64,000 bases of DNA. It comes from Dokdonia sinensis (GTDB taxonomy: Bacteria; Bacteroidota; Bacteroidia; Flavobacteriales; Flavobacteriaceae). The stretch spans positions 1 to 64,000 of the forward strand of contig NZ_REFV01000015.1 in NCBI RefSeq assembly GCF_003688895.1, in the 5' to 3' direction. Position 1 is the stretch's first letter. Each line of letters starts with the position of its first letter. A program made the translations under genes and the position numbers. Below are positions 27,737-35,056 of the stretch, one piece after another. The notes under the pieces were generated by a model. It ran no database searches. It was given only the letters and a program-made list of their open reading frames with translations, and had not been told where the DNA came from.

Positions 27737-28819
27737 ACCACCCATTATCCTTTTTCGAAACGCTTCCTTACGTTTGTCATCATTCCCGTATAGCCACTGC
27801 ACCACATTATCATCCCAAATCTGGTCGTATTCTGTGGCATTTATAATTTTGCGGTCTAAAGCTAGATCTAATATTTTACCAGGATAACTACTTTGATCAA
27901 TACTTTCCATTTCTCCTAGTGGATACGGGTCGTCCAGACCCATTACGACTTGTTTTGCTCCCTGATTTTCAATCACCATTTTGAGACTATTCGTATCGTG
28001 TACTAAGGTGTCAAAAAAGATATTGGGATGTCCTACAGATTTTCTCGGGTGCACTTTTCCTTCAAAGAGATCTGGTCTTCCATCAAAACCTTGAATTCTT
28101 CTACCTAGGTTTATTTGTGCGAGTTGACCACCGTGAGCAAAACAAACACGCATTCCCGGGAATTTTTGTGCATAACCATTAAGCGTCATAAAATGATAGG
28201 CGTCTGCGCATTGCGCCAGCATCCAGATGAGATGGAAACGCCAACTCGTATTTTCCAGTTTTATAAACTTCTCGCCATCATAAGGGTGAACCTCTACGGC
28301 AAGATTATATTTGCTTGCAAGCTCAAAAATAGGCTCGTTTTCTTCGTCAAAAATACAACGCCAAGTCCCAATCGTGTCCATATAATGTGTGGGAAGACAT
28401 AACAAATCCATTCCCAATACCTCTACACAACGTTCTATTTCCCAAAGCGCACCGCGTACAAAGCCTGGGTGTACCACAAAACCTGTTGTAAATTTATCGG
28501 GATGCTCTTTCTGTACACGTGCATTAAAATCATTTTGAAACTTCAAAGCCTGCTTCATTTCTTCTAATCGCAGGCCATTGCCATAAAGCTGAGAAAGGTT
28601 AAGAACCACGGCGTGGTCTACCTTGTTACGCTCCATCCATTCTAGCTTCTCGTGTAAGAAAAAACTAGAGTCAGTCACCGGGCGACTCCAGTCTTTCTGA
28701 AGCATAAACTTGCGATCTTTATCTACCCAAAAAATCCCCTTATCCTTCATAAACTGAGGAATTTCCTCTGGATAAGGAAGGAGATGCGAGTGGCCGTTAA
28801 TTCTAAGTTTTTTTGTCAT
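27734..28819 (-). CDS. ACMSD-like amidohydrolase (aminocarboxymuconate-semialdehyde decarboxylase)
   Basis: A 361-residue TIM-barrel metalloenzyme of the amidohydrolase-2 family, probably decarboxylating 2-amino-3-carboxymuconate 6-semialdehyde to 2-aminomuconate semialdehyde. The N-terminal zinc motif INGHSHLLPYPEE gives H10 and H12. Later blocks are FAHGGQLAQINLGRR, FFDTLVHDTNSL and GLDDPYPLGEME, with the catalytic Asp. The assignment leans on context: kynU, kmo, aldehyde dehydrogenase and RidA-type deaminase are on the same strand upstream. Its start codon ATGACA is supplied by the edge of a hairpin repeat. Confidence 0.8.
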   Translation of the reverse strand: MTKKLRINGHSHLLPYPEEIPQFMKDKGIFWVDKDRKFMLQKDWSRPVTDSSFFLHEKLEWMERNKVDHAVVLNLSQLYGNGLRLEEMKQALKFQNDFNARVQKEHPDKFTTGFVVHPGFVRGALWEIERCVEVLGMDLLCLPTHYMDTIGTWRCIFDEENEPIFELASKYNLAVEVHPYDGEKFIKLENTSWRFHLIWMLAQCADAYHFMTLNGYAQKFPGMRVCFAHGGQLAQINLGRRIQGFDGRPDLFEGKVHPRKSVGHPNIFFDTLVHDTNSLKMVIENQGAKQVVMGLDDPYPLGEMESIDQSSYPGKILDLALDRKIINATEYDQIWDDNVVQWLYGNDDKRKEAFRKRIMGG

Positions 28820-28865
28820 TTCCGCGATACGCTAAAGTCGTATTTATAAAAGGCGGAAATCTCAT
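28814..28865. repeat. Dispersed hairpin repeat overlapping the ACMSD-like start codon
   Basis: TGTCATTTCCGC ... GGCGGAAATCTCAT with an internal spacer. The CAT inside TGTCAT is the minus-strand start codon at 28819-28817. Confidence 0.65.
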
Positions 28866-28922
28866 CCGCTGTTGATATGTTTAGTTCTTAAAAATACAAT
28901 TATTAAAAGTTTTATGTGGTTC

Positions 28923-28955
28923 AGACCTGATAGGTTTTTAAAGCCTGTCAGGTCT
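28923..28955. terminator. Hairpin GACCTGATAGG / CCTGTCAGGTC
   Basis: Strong inverted repeat between the DUF1648 and ACMSD-like genes. The T-run is on the plus strand only (TTTT), so it may be a repeat element rather than a terminator for these minus-strand genes. Confidence 0.45.
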
Positions 28956-28984
28956 TTTGAGTTTACAATAGAGTGTCAGCTCCA

Positions 28985-29440
28985 TTATTTCCATTTTAAT
29001 CGATAAAAATACAAGCCATATATCACTAAAAAACCTACTCCCAGAAGTGGTAATATAAGTCCGCTTAATCGGGTATCACCAGTAACTGATAAAACCATAA
29101 TCTCGTAAACGCCTGCTGTAAAAAGAATGGTGCAAAGTACTGTCATTTCGGCAATCATAATGCGTGATAATTGCAATTGCCTTTCATTTTTGGCACCGAG
29201 CTTATGAGGATTTATGGTCATTGCATTTTTAGAAATCCAATACATGAGTCCGCATAGGAAAATATTAATAATAGGTAAAATAAAAATCTCACTTCGGTCA
29301 CCCCAGCGGTCTGCTTTTCCCTGCAAATTAAAGTGCATAGGCACTTGCTCGGGAAGTTGGCTCCAATGCACCGCAATCATCCCAAAGCCGAGAAGGGTGA
29401 TGATAATTGCTAAAGTCCATAAAATTTTAGTGTAATTCAT
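28985..29440 (-). CDS. DUF1648-domain membrane protein
   Basis: A 151-residue protein with four predicted membrane helices. The DUF1648 signature lies in the first extracytoplasmic stretch: LPEQVPMHFNLQGKADRWGDR (about 29-49), followed by hydrophobic segments at about 53-70, 95-115 and 125-147. DUF1648 occurs in SdpI-type immunity proteins and many small membrane proteins; no specific function is assigned. It lies within the tryptophan catabolic region but has no obvious link to it. Confidence 0.75.
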   Translation of the reverse strand: MNYTKILWTLAIIITLLGFGMIAVHWSQLPEQVPMHFNLQGKADRWGDRSEIFILPIINIFLCGLMYWISKNAMTINPHKLGAKNERQLQLSRIMIAEMTVLCTILFTAGVYEIMVLSVTGDTRLSGLILPLLGVGFLVIYGLYFYRLKWK

Positions 29441-29507
29441 ATCAAATAAATATTCAGGCTTATAGGGTTAGTGCAATTTTAAAGGCATTAAAAAATTGCT
29501 ACCTACT

Positions 29508-29909
29508 TCATAACTTAGATCTTAAAAAGCTGTTTAAATCTCTCGAGATAGTATCACCATTACTCTTAATGTACAATTCAAAGTTCGAACCACGATTTTT
29601 AATTATCGAATCCCCAACACTCAACTCCTCGTATATATAAAAAGGTATTTCATACTGAGCGTAATTATTTATGAATATAATTCTCGTTGGTCCTTGTTGA
29701 TTAGCATTTCCAAGACTTCTAATTATTGATCTATATTCCTTATTTCTTATCTTCAAATACTCATTTTCTGTGTCTCTAAAATAATTATCTCTTAAGTAAC
29801 CTAAAGCTATAATCAGTATGAAAATAGGAATAAGGACTTGCGCTAGCACACGTCGTATTGTCCTATCTTGTTTTTCTAGGTCTACGTTCTGATTATAATC
29901 TTTTGGCAT
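29508..29909 (-). CDS. Hypothetical membrane-anchored protein
   Basis: A 133-residue protein with one N-terminal membrane helix (about 22-40, VLAQVLIPIFILIIALGYL) preceded by a basic cytoplasmic segment and followed by an extracytoplasmic domain of about 90 residues. I recognise no family. Its ATG lies next to the stop codon of the SDR gene upstream (29910) with no spacer, so it is translated from the same message. Local base composition is more AT-rich than in the neighbouring enzymes. Confidence 0.6.
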   Translation of the reverse strand: MPKDYNQNVDLEKQDRTIRRVLAQVLIPIFILIIALGYLRDNYFRDTENEYLKIRNKEYRSIIRSLGNANQQGPTRIIFINNYAQYEIPFYIYEELSVGDSIIKNRGSNFELYIKSNGDTISRDLNSFLRSKL

Positions 29910-30689
29910 TTATAAGCTTTTAGTCCGTCCACCATCTACCGGCAAGTTAATCCCGTTAATAAAAGATGCTGCCTCACTAGCAAGAAATACAATTGCATTT
30001 GCAACTTCTTCTGGTTGTGCAAATCGTTTTGCAGGCGAAGCATTTGCCATTGCTCGCGATACTTCCTCTGTAGACTTCCCAGTCTTCATTGCTTTATTTT
30101 TGATAATTTCAGAAAGTCTGCCTGTTGCCGTTGCGCCTGGAAGCACGTTGTTTACTGTGATCCCAAATTGTCCCAATTCATTTGCCATCGTCTTGCTCCA
30201 GTTTGCCACCGCACCCCTTATCGTATTACTCACGCCCAGTCCGTCCAGTGGTTGTTTTACCGAGGTAGAAATCACATTGATAATCCGTCCATACCCTTCG
30301 GCTTTCATACCTGGGATTACGGTTTGAGTTAACAGGTGATTGGTTTGTAGGTGTTGTGTAAACGCTTTCGCGAAAGCGTCTACGTCTGCATCCACAATAG
30401 GTCCACCAGGAGGTCCGCCAGTATTATTTATCAAAATATGATACACATTCCCCGTCGCCGAAACGGCATCTGCCACCGCCTGCGGATTTGTGAAATCTGC
30501 TACGACGTAGCTGTGTTTTTGAGTTCCATTATTAGGAAGCTCGGCGAGTACAGCTTTAAGTTTTTCTTCAGTCCGTGCGGCGAGAGTTACATTTGCTCCT
30601 TCCTCGGCAAGTCCCATTGCTGTCGCGAGTCCTATTCCTGCGGTCGAGCCGCATACTAGAGCGTTTTTGTTTTTTAAGTTTAATTCCAT
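29910..30689 (-). CDS. Short-chain dehydrogenase/reductase, atypical active site
   Basis: A 259-residue Rossmann-fold protein with the nucleotide motif CGSTAGIG (13-20), NNTGG (88-92) and a C-terminal PVDGG. Where classical SDRs have the catalytic Tyr-x-x-x-Lys, this one reads Ser154-x-x-x-Arg158 (VSNTIRGAVANW); Ser141/Ser143 remain. A divergent SDR subgroup with this replacement exists, so it may still be active. Its place in the kynurenine cluster suggests a role in processing 2-aminomuconate or 2-oxo products (inference). A palindrome copy is read as DAFAKAF. A hairpin repeat lies directly before its start. Confidence 0.8.
   Translation of the reverse strand: MELNLKNKNALVCGSTAGIGLATAMGLAEEGANVTLAARTEEKLKAVLAELPNNGTQKHSYVVADFTNPQAVADAVSATGNVYHILINNTGGPPGGPIVDADVDAFAKAFTQHLQTNHLLTQTVIPGMKAEGYGRIINVISTSVKQPLDGLGVSNTIRGAVANWSKTMANELGQFGITVNNVLPGATATGRLSEIIKNKAMKTGKSTEEVSRAMANASPAKRFAQPEEVANAIVFLASEAASFINGINLPVDGGRTKSL
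30362..30379. repeat. Iterated palindrome, full copy inside SDR gene
   Basis: Perfect ACGCTTTCGCGAAAGCGT, read as AFAKA. Confidence 0.95.
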
Positions 30690-30691
30690 AT

Positions 30692-30720
30692 TGTCATTCC
30701 CGCAAAGGCGGGAATCTCAT
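30692..30720. repeat. Dispersed hairpin repeat before the SDR gene
   Basis: TGTCATTCCCGCAAAGGCGG followed by GAATCTCAT. Arms ATTCCCGC / GCGGGAAT; 3 bp upstream of the SDR start codon. Confidence 0.8.
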
Positions 30721-30843
30721 CCCGCTTTGGCGTATTTTTTTGTTACTAATTTCTCCCGTCGAGCGTAGCAAAGTAAACTACTCAAGACGACTCATATTTA
30801 AATAAATATGTAACTGTTTCATCCCAACTTACAAGGTTGCCTA

Positions 30844-30864
30844 CATCTCGACTACGCCGGATGA
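30844..30864. repeat. Dispersed repeat, CTCGACTACGC type (fragment)
   Basis: CATCTCGACTACGCCGGATG resembles the GIY-YIG element ends; another fragment, CCCGTCGAGCGTAGCAAAG, lies at about 30755-30773. Both are in the 282-bp spacer between the aldehyde dehydrogenase and SDR genes. Confidence 0.55.
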
Positions 30865-30971
30865 CCACGGCAAAACCTCGCAGGTTAAAAATGCTAGTTT
30901 TCAAAATCTCCCAGCGCAGCGTCCTCCCAAGAAACCGAAAGGTTTCTGTCCTACTCGCAACCAACTAAATT

Positions 30972-32465
30972 CTACTGACTATAAGAAATACAAACATTCT
31001 TAGCCTCCGTAAAAAATCGTAGCACTTCAAATCCTCCTTCACGCCCGACACCACTCGCTTTTACACCACCAAAAGGCGTGCGTAAATCCCGATTCATCCA
31101 CGTATTTACCCAGACGATTCCTGCTTGGAGAGAATCGCTCAATCGCATCGTACGATCTAAATCCTTTGTCCACACGGTCGCAGAAAGTCCATATTTGGTA
31201 CCATTTGCAAGCTGTAAAGCTTCTTCTTCGTTGTCAAAAGGCATAATCGTTACTACAGGTCCAAAAATCTCTTCTTGGTTGAGTTTACAATCATTTGTTG
31301 TCACTTCAATCACCGTAGGTTCTAGATAATAGCCTCCCTCATATCCCTCAACACTAACGCGTTTTCCGCCGCATAATACTGTTCCTCCGTAGGCTTTTGC
31401 ATTGTGTATATAGTCTTCTACTTTTTCTAAATGTGATTTTGATACAAGCGCACCCAAGTCAACTTTCTGCTGTACACTGAACGTTGCAGGTTTTTCCCGC
31501 CCACTGAGCGTAGCCGAAGTGAAGGGATGTCCAACAACCAATTCTTTAACTCTAGAAACAAAATCTTCTTTAAAAGAAGTGTACAGCGATCTTTCCACAA
31601 AAATCCGACTTCCGCAAAGGCAGATCTGGCCTTGATTTGCAAATGAACTCCGCAGCGTTGTGGCGAGCATTTTATCGTAATCACAATCGGCAAAGATTAA
31701 ATTAGGATTTTTTCCTCCTAACTCTAGTGAGAGCTTTTTAAACATAGGCGCACAAGTACGTGCTATATGTTCGCCAGTTTTCGTGCCACCCGTAAAACTA
31801 ATCGCTTTAATTTCTGGGTGTTCAAGAATGGCTTGTCCGGCAGTGGTTCCTAGACCGTGAACGATATTAAGTACTCCTGGAGGTAATCCAGCCTCTGTAC
31901 AAATTTCACCTAGCAAGTAGGCTGTCATTGGGGTGACTTCGCTTGGTTTCGCTATTACACAATTTCCTGCGGCGATGGCTGGTGCAATTTTCCAAGTGAA
32001 TAAATATAAAGGCAAGTTCCACGGTGAAATACATCCCACCACACCTAACGGCTTGCGCAATGTAAAATTCATGGCTTTCAACCCAACACTCTCGTGGCTC
32101 TCTGAAGCAAACTGCGCAATGGCGTGCGCAAAAAATCTAAAATTACTCGCAGCTCTTGGGATGTCTACAGTTTTGGCAAGTGACAGCGGTTTTCCATTGT
32201 CTCTACTTTCGGCTTCGGCAAGTGTGTCCAGTCTCGACTCAATACCATTTGCGATGTTCATTAGGATACGACTACGTTCTTCGAGTGTTGTATTGGACCA
32301 TTTTGGGAATTCCGCTTTCGCGAAAGCGGTTGCCTCCTCAACATCTTCTGCATCACTATTAGGAATTTGCCCGTAGACTTTACCAGACGCTGGCTCGTAA
32401 TTATCTAGCCAATCGTTTGATTGTGGATCTTGGAAGTCGCCGTTTATGTAGTTTTTGATTTTCAT
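30972..32465 (-). CDS. Aldehyde dehydrogenase, probable 2-aminomuconate-semialdehyde dehydrogenase
   Basis: A 497-residue NAD-dependent aldehyde dehydrogenase. Conserved blocks are ISPWNLPLYLFTWK (oxyanion Asn), SFTGGTKTGEHIA, LELGGKNPNLIF (general base) and FANQGQICLCGSR, whose Cys is the nucleophile. Family resemblance and neighbours (kmo, kynU, ACMSD-like, RidA-type) point to oxidation of 2-aminomuconate semialdehyde to 2-aminomuconate. Between VVGHP and LGALVSKSHLEKV it has some 16-20 extra residues compared with the usual spacing, encoded by a dispersed repeat. A palindrome copy is read as TAFAKAE near residue 47. Confidence 0.85.
   Translation of the reverse strand: MKIKNYINGDFQDPQSNDWLDNYEPASGKVYGQIPNSDAEDVEEATAFAKAEFPKWSNTTLEERSRILMNIANGIESRLDTLAEAESRDNGKPLSLAKTVDIPRAASNFRFFAHAIAQFASESHESVGLKAMNFTLRKPLGVVGCISPWNLPLYLFTWKIAPAIAAGNCVIAKPSEVTPMTAYLLGEICTEAGLPPGVLNIVHGLGTTAGQAILEHPEIKAISFTGGTKTGEHIARTCAPMFKKLSLELGGKNPNLIFADCDYDKMLATTLRSSFANQGQICLCGSRIFVERSLYTSFKEDFVSRVKELVVGHPFTSATLSGREKPATFSVQQKVDLGALVSKSHLEKVEDYIHNAKAYGGTVLCGGKRVSVEGYEGGYYLEPTVIEVTTNDCKLNQEEIFGPVVTIMPFDNEEEALQLANGTKYGLSATVWTKDLDRTMRLSDSLQAGIVWVNTWMNRDLRTPFGGVKASGVGREGGFEVLRFFTEAKNVCISYSQ
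31497..31526. repeat. Dispersed repeat inside the aldehyde dehydrogenase gene
   Basis: CACTGAGCGTAGCCGAAGTG with flanking CCGCC and AAGG belongs to the CTGAGCGTAGTCGAA family. It encodes part of the extra loop FTSATLSGREKPATFSVQ. Confidence 0.75.
32312..32329. repeat. Iterated palindrome inside aldehyde dehydrogenase gene
   Basis: Perfect CCGCTTTCGCGAAAGCGG, read as TAFAKAE. Confidence 0.95.
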
Positions 32466-32477
32466 TGTTCAATTTGT

Positions 32478-32862
32478 TGTCCGTTCGAGCGCAGTCGAGA
32501 ACTAAAAGTCAGGTTTATATTTAGAATGACTCGCATTGCGACATTCTGCCAAAATCTGAATCATATCGTAATCTTCTCTTGCTAAAGCTATTTTCTTTTT
32601 AGCACTCCATTTTTTGATTTTCTTTTCGAATGAAATAGCTTGTTCTGCATCATTAAATACTTCGTGCCAAATAAGTTCTACAGGTCTTCTTTTATAAGTG
32701 AAGCTATCCTTGTTTTTACCAAATTGATGTTCTTCAAATCTTCTAGATAAATCATTTGTGATTCCAGTATACAAAAGGTTATCACTACATTTCAAAATAT
32801 AAACGTAATAGGTTTTCAAATTGTTAATATGAAAAGAGTTCTCGACTGCGCTCGAACGGACA
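32478..32862. mobile_element. GIY-YIG unit with perfect 26-bp terminal inverted repeats
   Basis: Positions 32478-32503 are an exact reverse complement of 32837-32862, with core TTCGAGCGCAGTCGAGAA. The 333 bp between them are nearly filled by a GIY-YIG nuclease-like gene whose stop codon overlaps the left repeat. Single copies of the same repeat, without the gene, are scattered nearby (for example 33382-33406 and 34975-34994). It therefore looks like a compact element that splits the tryptophan catabolic gene run. No clear target-site duplication was seen. Confidence 0.7.
32502..32819 (-). CDS. GIY-YIG nuclease domain protein
   Basis: A 105-residue single-domain protein of the UPF0213/YhbQ-like group. 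The signature is YYVYILKCSDNLLYTGITND (4-23, with YVY and YTG), then LSRRFEEHQFGKN and the catalytic Glu region EKKIKKWSAKKK. GIY-YIG domains cut DNA in homing endonucleases and repair enzymes; the small stand-alone forms are poorly characterised. Here it is enclosed by perfect inverted repeats and unrelated to the surrounding metabolic genes, so a role in moving or processing the repeat is possible (inference). Confidence 0.85.
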   Translation of the reverse strand: MKTYYVYILKCSDNLLYTGITNDLSRRFEEHQFGKNKDSFTYKRRPVELIWHEVFNDAEQAISFEKKIKKWSAKKKIALAREDYDMIQILAECRNASHSKYKPDF

Positions 32863-32880
32863 TTGCTATTGAATTCATAA

Positions 32881-33312
32881 TCAAAGCGGCTTATACGCCA
32901 TCACCTTAATCTCTACCACCAGATGCGGGTGCGGTAATTGATGCACCGCAACCGTCGTTCTCGCGGGCCCCGTTTCTTTATTAAAAAACTCGCCATAAGC
33001 TTCATTATACCCAGCAAAGTCGTTCATATTTACAAGAAACGAAGTCACGTCGACCACATCTGCCATCGTAGCATCTGCTGTGCTGAGGGTTTTTTCTATG
33101 TTTTTAAGCACAGCTCGGGTTTGCTCTTTGATGTCAAGATGCATTGTACCCATCTCGTCTATCACGTTTACGCCGGCAAAGGTGTTATCTGCTTTCCGGC
33201 TACTGGTGCCTGAAACAAAAAGGAAATCTCCTGCTCGTTTTATATGTGGGTAAGCCCCTCTTGGTGTTACTGAATTCCCGTGGAGGCGGGAATCTTGTTC
33301 TGAATTAGACAT
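32881..33312 (-). CDS. RidA-superfamily protein, probable 2-aminomuconate deaminase
   Basis: A 143-residue member of the RidA/YjgF superfamily, resembling the 2-aminomuconate deaminases of nitrobenzoate and aminophenol pathways. Conserved stretches are [40 protein letters not shown] and [20 protein letters not shown]. It should release ammonia from 2-aminomuconate after the aldehyde dehydrogenase step. The first 13 or so residues ([13 protein letters not shown]) are encoded largely by a hairpin repeat; no better in-frame ATG exists before the conserved domain, so this start is kept with caution. Confidence 0.8.
   Translation of the reverse strand: MSNSEQDSRLHGNSVTPRGAYPHIKRAGDFLFVSGTSSRKADNTFAGVNVIDEMGTMHLDIKEQTRAVLKNIEKTLSTADATMADVVDVTSFLVNMNDFAGYNEAYGEFFNKETGPARTTVAVHQLPHPHLVVEIKVMAYKPL
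33274..33295. repeat. Dispersed hairpin repeat within the RidA-type 5' coding region
   Basis: ATTCCCG / CGGGAAT around TGGAGG; translated as DSRLHGN, the same peptide that the pnp-upstream copy would encode. Confidence 0.75.
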
Positions 33313-33381
33313 AAATAGTATTGTTTATCATTTTTTCTAAAGCGGGAATATTAATCGCTTCTGAAATAGGTTATTGTAAAC

Positions 33382-33406
33382 TGACCTCTCGACTGCGCTC
33401 GAGGGG
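33382..33406. repeat. Dispersed repeat, CTCGACTGCGCTCGAGG type
   Basis: CTCTCGACTGCGCTCGAGGG, a solo copy of the GIY-YIG element end, 7 bp past the kmo stop codon. Confidence 0.75.
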
Positions 33407-33412
33407 ATCGTG

Positions 33413-34813
33413 TTATAAATTTTGAAGAACCGCATCATCGTGCAGTATATCGTTAGTTGCTTTTAGTACGGCTTCTAGTTGTTGCTTTCGCGAAAGCGTA
33501 CCTGGTAAAACTCCATCATCTAACAAGTTTAAAATCGCTTTATTCTGCGCACGTCCGCGTATCATTGCTTCCCGATACCCTATCTCTTCCTTGAAAGTTA
33601 CTAAACTATATTTAGAATAGTACTCCTCTGGAAATTCCTTTTCAAAAGCGGTTTCTAGTTTTCGCTTTTCTTGAAACATGGGGTGTGCCGTGTGCTCTTT
33701 CATCTCGTGAAAGTTGTCTACCGCAAGATCTGCAATGGCATCGGTGTCTGGTTTTCTCGTTTTTTCAAATTCTTTAAACACCTTTTCCCATCCTTGATCA
33801 CCAAATTTATCAAGCGTTTCATCAAAAACAACCACATCTTCAAAACTCGCATTCATCCCTTGACCGTAAAAAGGAACAATAGCGTGCGCTGCATCTCCCA
33901 TAATACAAACTTTGCCAAATGCATTCCAAGGATGGCATTTTATAGTTCCTAAAGGTCCTACAGGATTTTCTTCATAATCTTTTACAAGGTCTGGCATCAT
34001 AGGCACTGCGTCGGGAAACTGGCGAGTAAAATACTCGGTAATAGCTTCTGGAGAATTTAAGGATGCAAAACTATCTGGGGCGTCTTCATAGTCAATAAAA
34101 AGTGTGACTGTAAAACTGCCGTCAAGGTTAGGAAGCGCGATAATCATATCTCGACCGCGTGGCCAGATGTGTAGTGCATTTTTTTCTGTTCGGTAACCAC
34201 CATCTTCGGCAGGAGGGAAGGTGAGTTCCTTATAACCGTGCCCGAGATAATCTTGAGAAAAGCTAAACAGGAAATCCCTGCTCATATACATACTCTTGCG
34301 CACTGCTGAGCCTGCACCGTCAGTGCCCAGAATGATGTCTGCAGCGATAGTTTGCTCTTCTTTAGTATGATAATCTACAAAAGTGGCGGTTGCGTTTTTA
34401 AGATCTACGTCTGAGCAGCTTTGGTTGAACAACACTTGTAATGTGTCATATTCATCTGCTGCGTTAAGTAACATAATGTTGAGGTCTGTACGCGAGATAG
34501 AATTGATAAACTCATCCGTACGACCCGAATACGGACTAAAAAGTGTGTTACTTTCCTTGTCGTGTAGCATTCGTCCATTCATTGGGATGCACAACTCTCG
34601 CACTCGATCTTCTAAGCCTACAAGCTTAATGCCTTTCAAACCACGATCTGATAACGCAAGGTTTATAGACCTACCCGCGTCTTGGTGGACTTCTCGTAAA
34701 TCTGGACGTCTCTCTATAAGTGTGACTTTATAACCGCGTTGCGCCATACGTAATGCGAGTAGGGAGCCGCATAAGCCTGCTCCGATGATTAATATGTGTT
34801 CTTGTTTGCTCAT
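33413..34813 (-). CDS. kmo: Kynurenine 3-monooxygenase
   Basis: FAD-dependent aromatic hydroxylase converting L-kynurenine to 3-hydroxykynurenine with NADPH and O2. The N-terminal dinucleotide fold is IIGAGLCGSLLALRMAQRGYKVTLIERRPD, followed by GRSINLALSDRG (substrate/FAD block), GTDGAGSAVRKSM and the second FAD motif CIMGDAAHAIVPFYGQGMN. Start chosen at MSKQEHILIIG (466 residues); an ATG three codons earlier lies in a hairpin repeat. It is downstream of kynU and the paiB-like gene. A palindrome copy near the C-terminus is read as GTLSRKQQ. Confidence 0.93.
   Translation of the reverse strand: MSKQEHILIIGAGLCGSLLALRMAQRGYKVTLIERRPDLREVHQDAGRSINLALSDRGLKGIKLVGLEDRVRELCIPMNGRMLHDKESNTLFSPYSGRTDEFINSISRTDLNIMLLNAADEYDTLQVLFNQSCSDVDLKNATATFVDYHTKEEQTIAADIILGTDGAGSAVRKSMYMSRDFLFSFSQDYLGHGYKELTFPPAEDGGYRTEKNALHIWPRGRDMIIALPNLDGSFTVTLFIDYEDAPDSFASLNSPEAITEYFTRQFPDAVPMMPDLVKDYEENPVGPLGTIKCHPWNAFGKVCIMGDAAHAIVPFYGQGMNASFEDVVVFDETLDKFGDQGWEKVFKEFEKTRKPDTDAIADLAVDNFHEMKEHTAHPMFQEKRKLETAFEKEFPEEYYSKYSLVTFKEEIGYREAMIRGRAQNKAILNLLDDGVLPGTLSRKQQLEAVLKATNDILHDDAVLQNL
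33484..33499. repeat. Iterated palindrome inside kmo
   Basis: GCTTTCGCGAAAGCGT, read in the LSRKR frame close to the C-terminus. Confidence 0.93.
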
Positions 34814-34816
34814 TTT

Positions 34817-34845
34817 TGTCATCTCCGCGCAGGCGGTGATCTCAT
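34817..34845. repeat. Dispersed hairpin repeat at the kmo start
   Basis: TGTCATCTCCGCGCAGGCGG followed by TGATCTCAT. Its TGTCAT contains the upstream in-frame ATG of kmo. Confidence 0.7.
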
Positions 34846-34974
34846 CCGGCTTGCGCTAAATTAATATTATTCAGATAGGTGCTCACTGTTGCGAACATCC
34901 ACCCCAGCCTTTCTTCAAAGGAGGGAGTTATTAAATTATTTTCATTCCGGAGGTATCGATACATTTCCAACTTA

Positions 34975-34994
34975 CCCTTCGACTACGCTCAGGG
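34975..34994. repeat. Dispersed repeat, CTTCGACTACGCTCAG type
   Basis: CCCTTCGACTACGCTCAGGG, a near-palindromic solo copy in the 240-bp spacer between the paiB-like gene and kmo. Confidence 0.75.
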
Positions 34995-35035
34995 GGCGTT
35001 GGAATCTATGAACCTTCATAAATTTTTATTCTTTA

Positions 35036-35056
35036 GAACTCTGAACTCTGAACTCA
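35036..35056. repeat. Short GAACTCT array at the paiB-like stop codon
   Basis: Two GAACTCT units and a partial GAACTCA, the last three bases of which are the TGA stop (minus strand), as at 27695-27736. Confidence 0.8.

Noticed and set aside
30015-30332. 105-codon plus-strand frame over the SDR gene
   Set aside because: Shadow frame; Cys/His-rich composition is that of reversed SDR codons.
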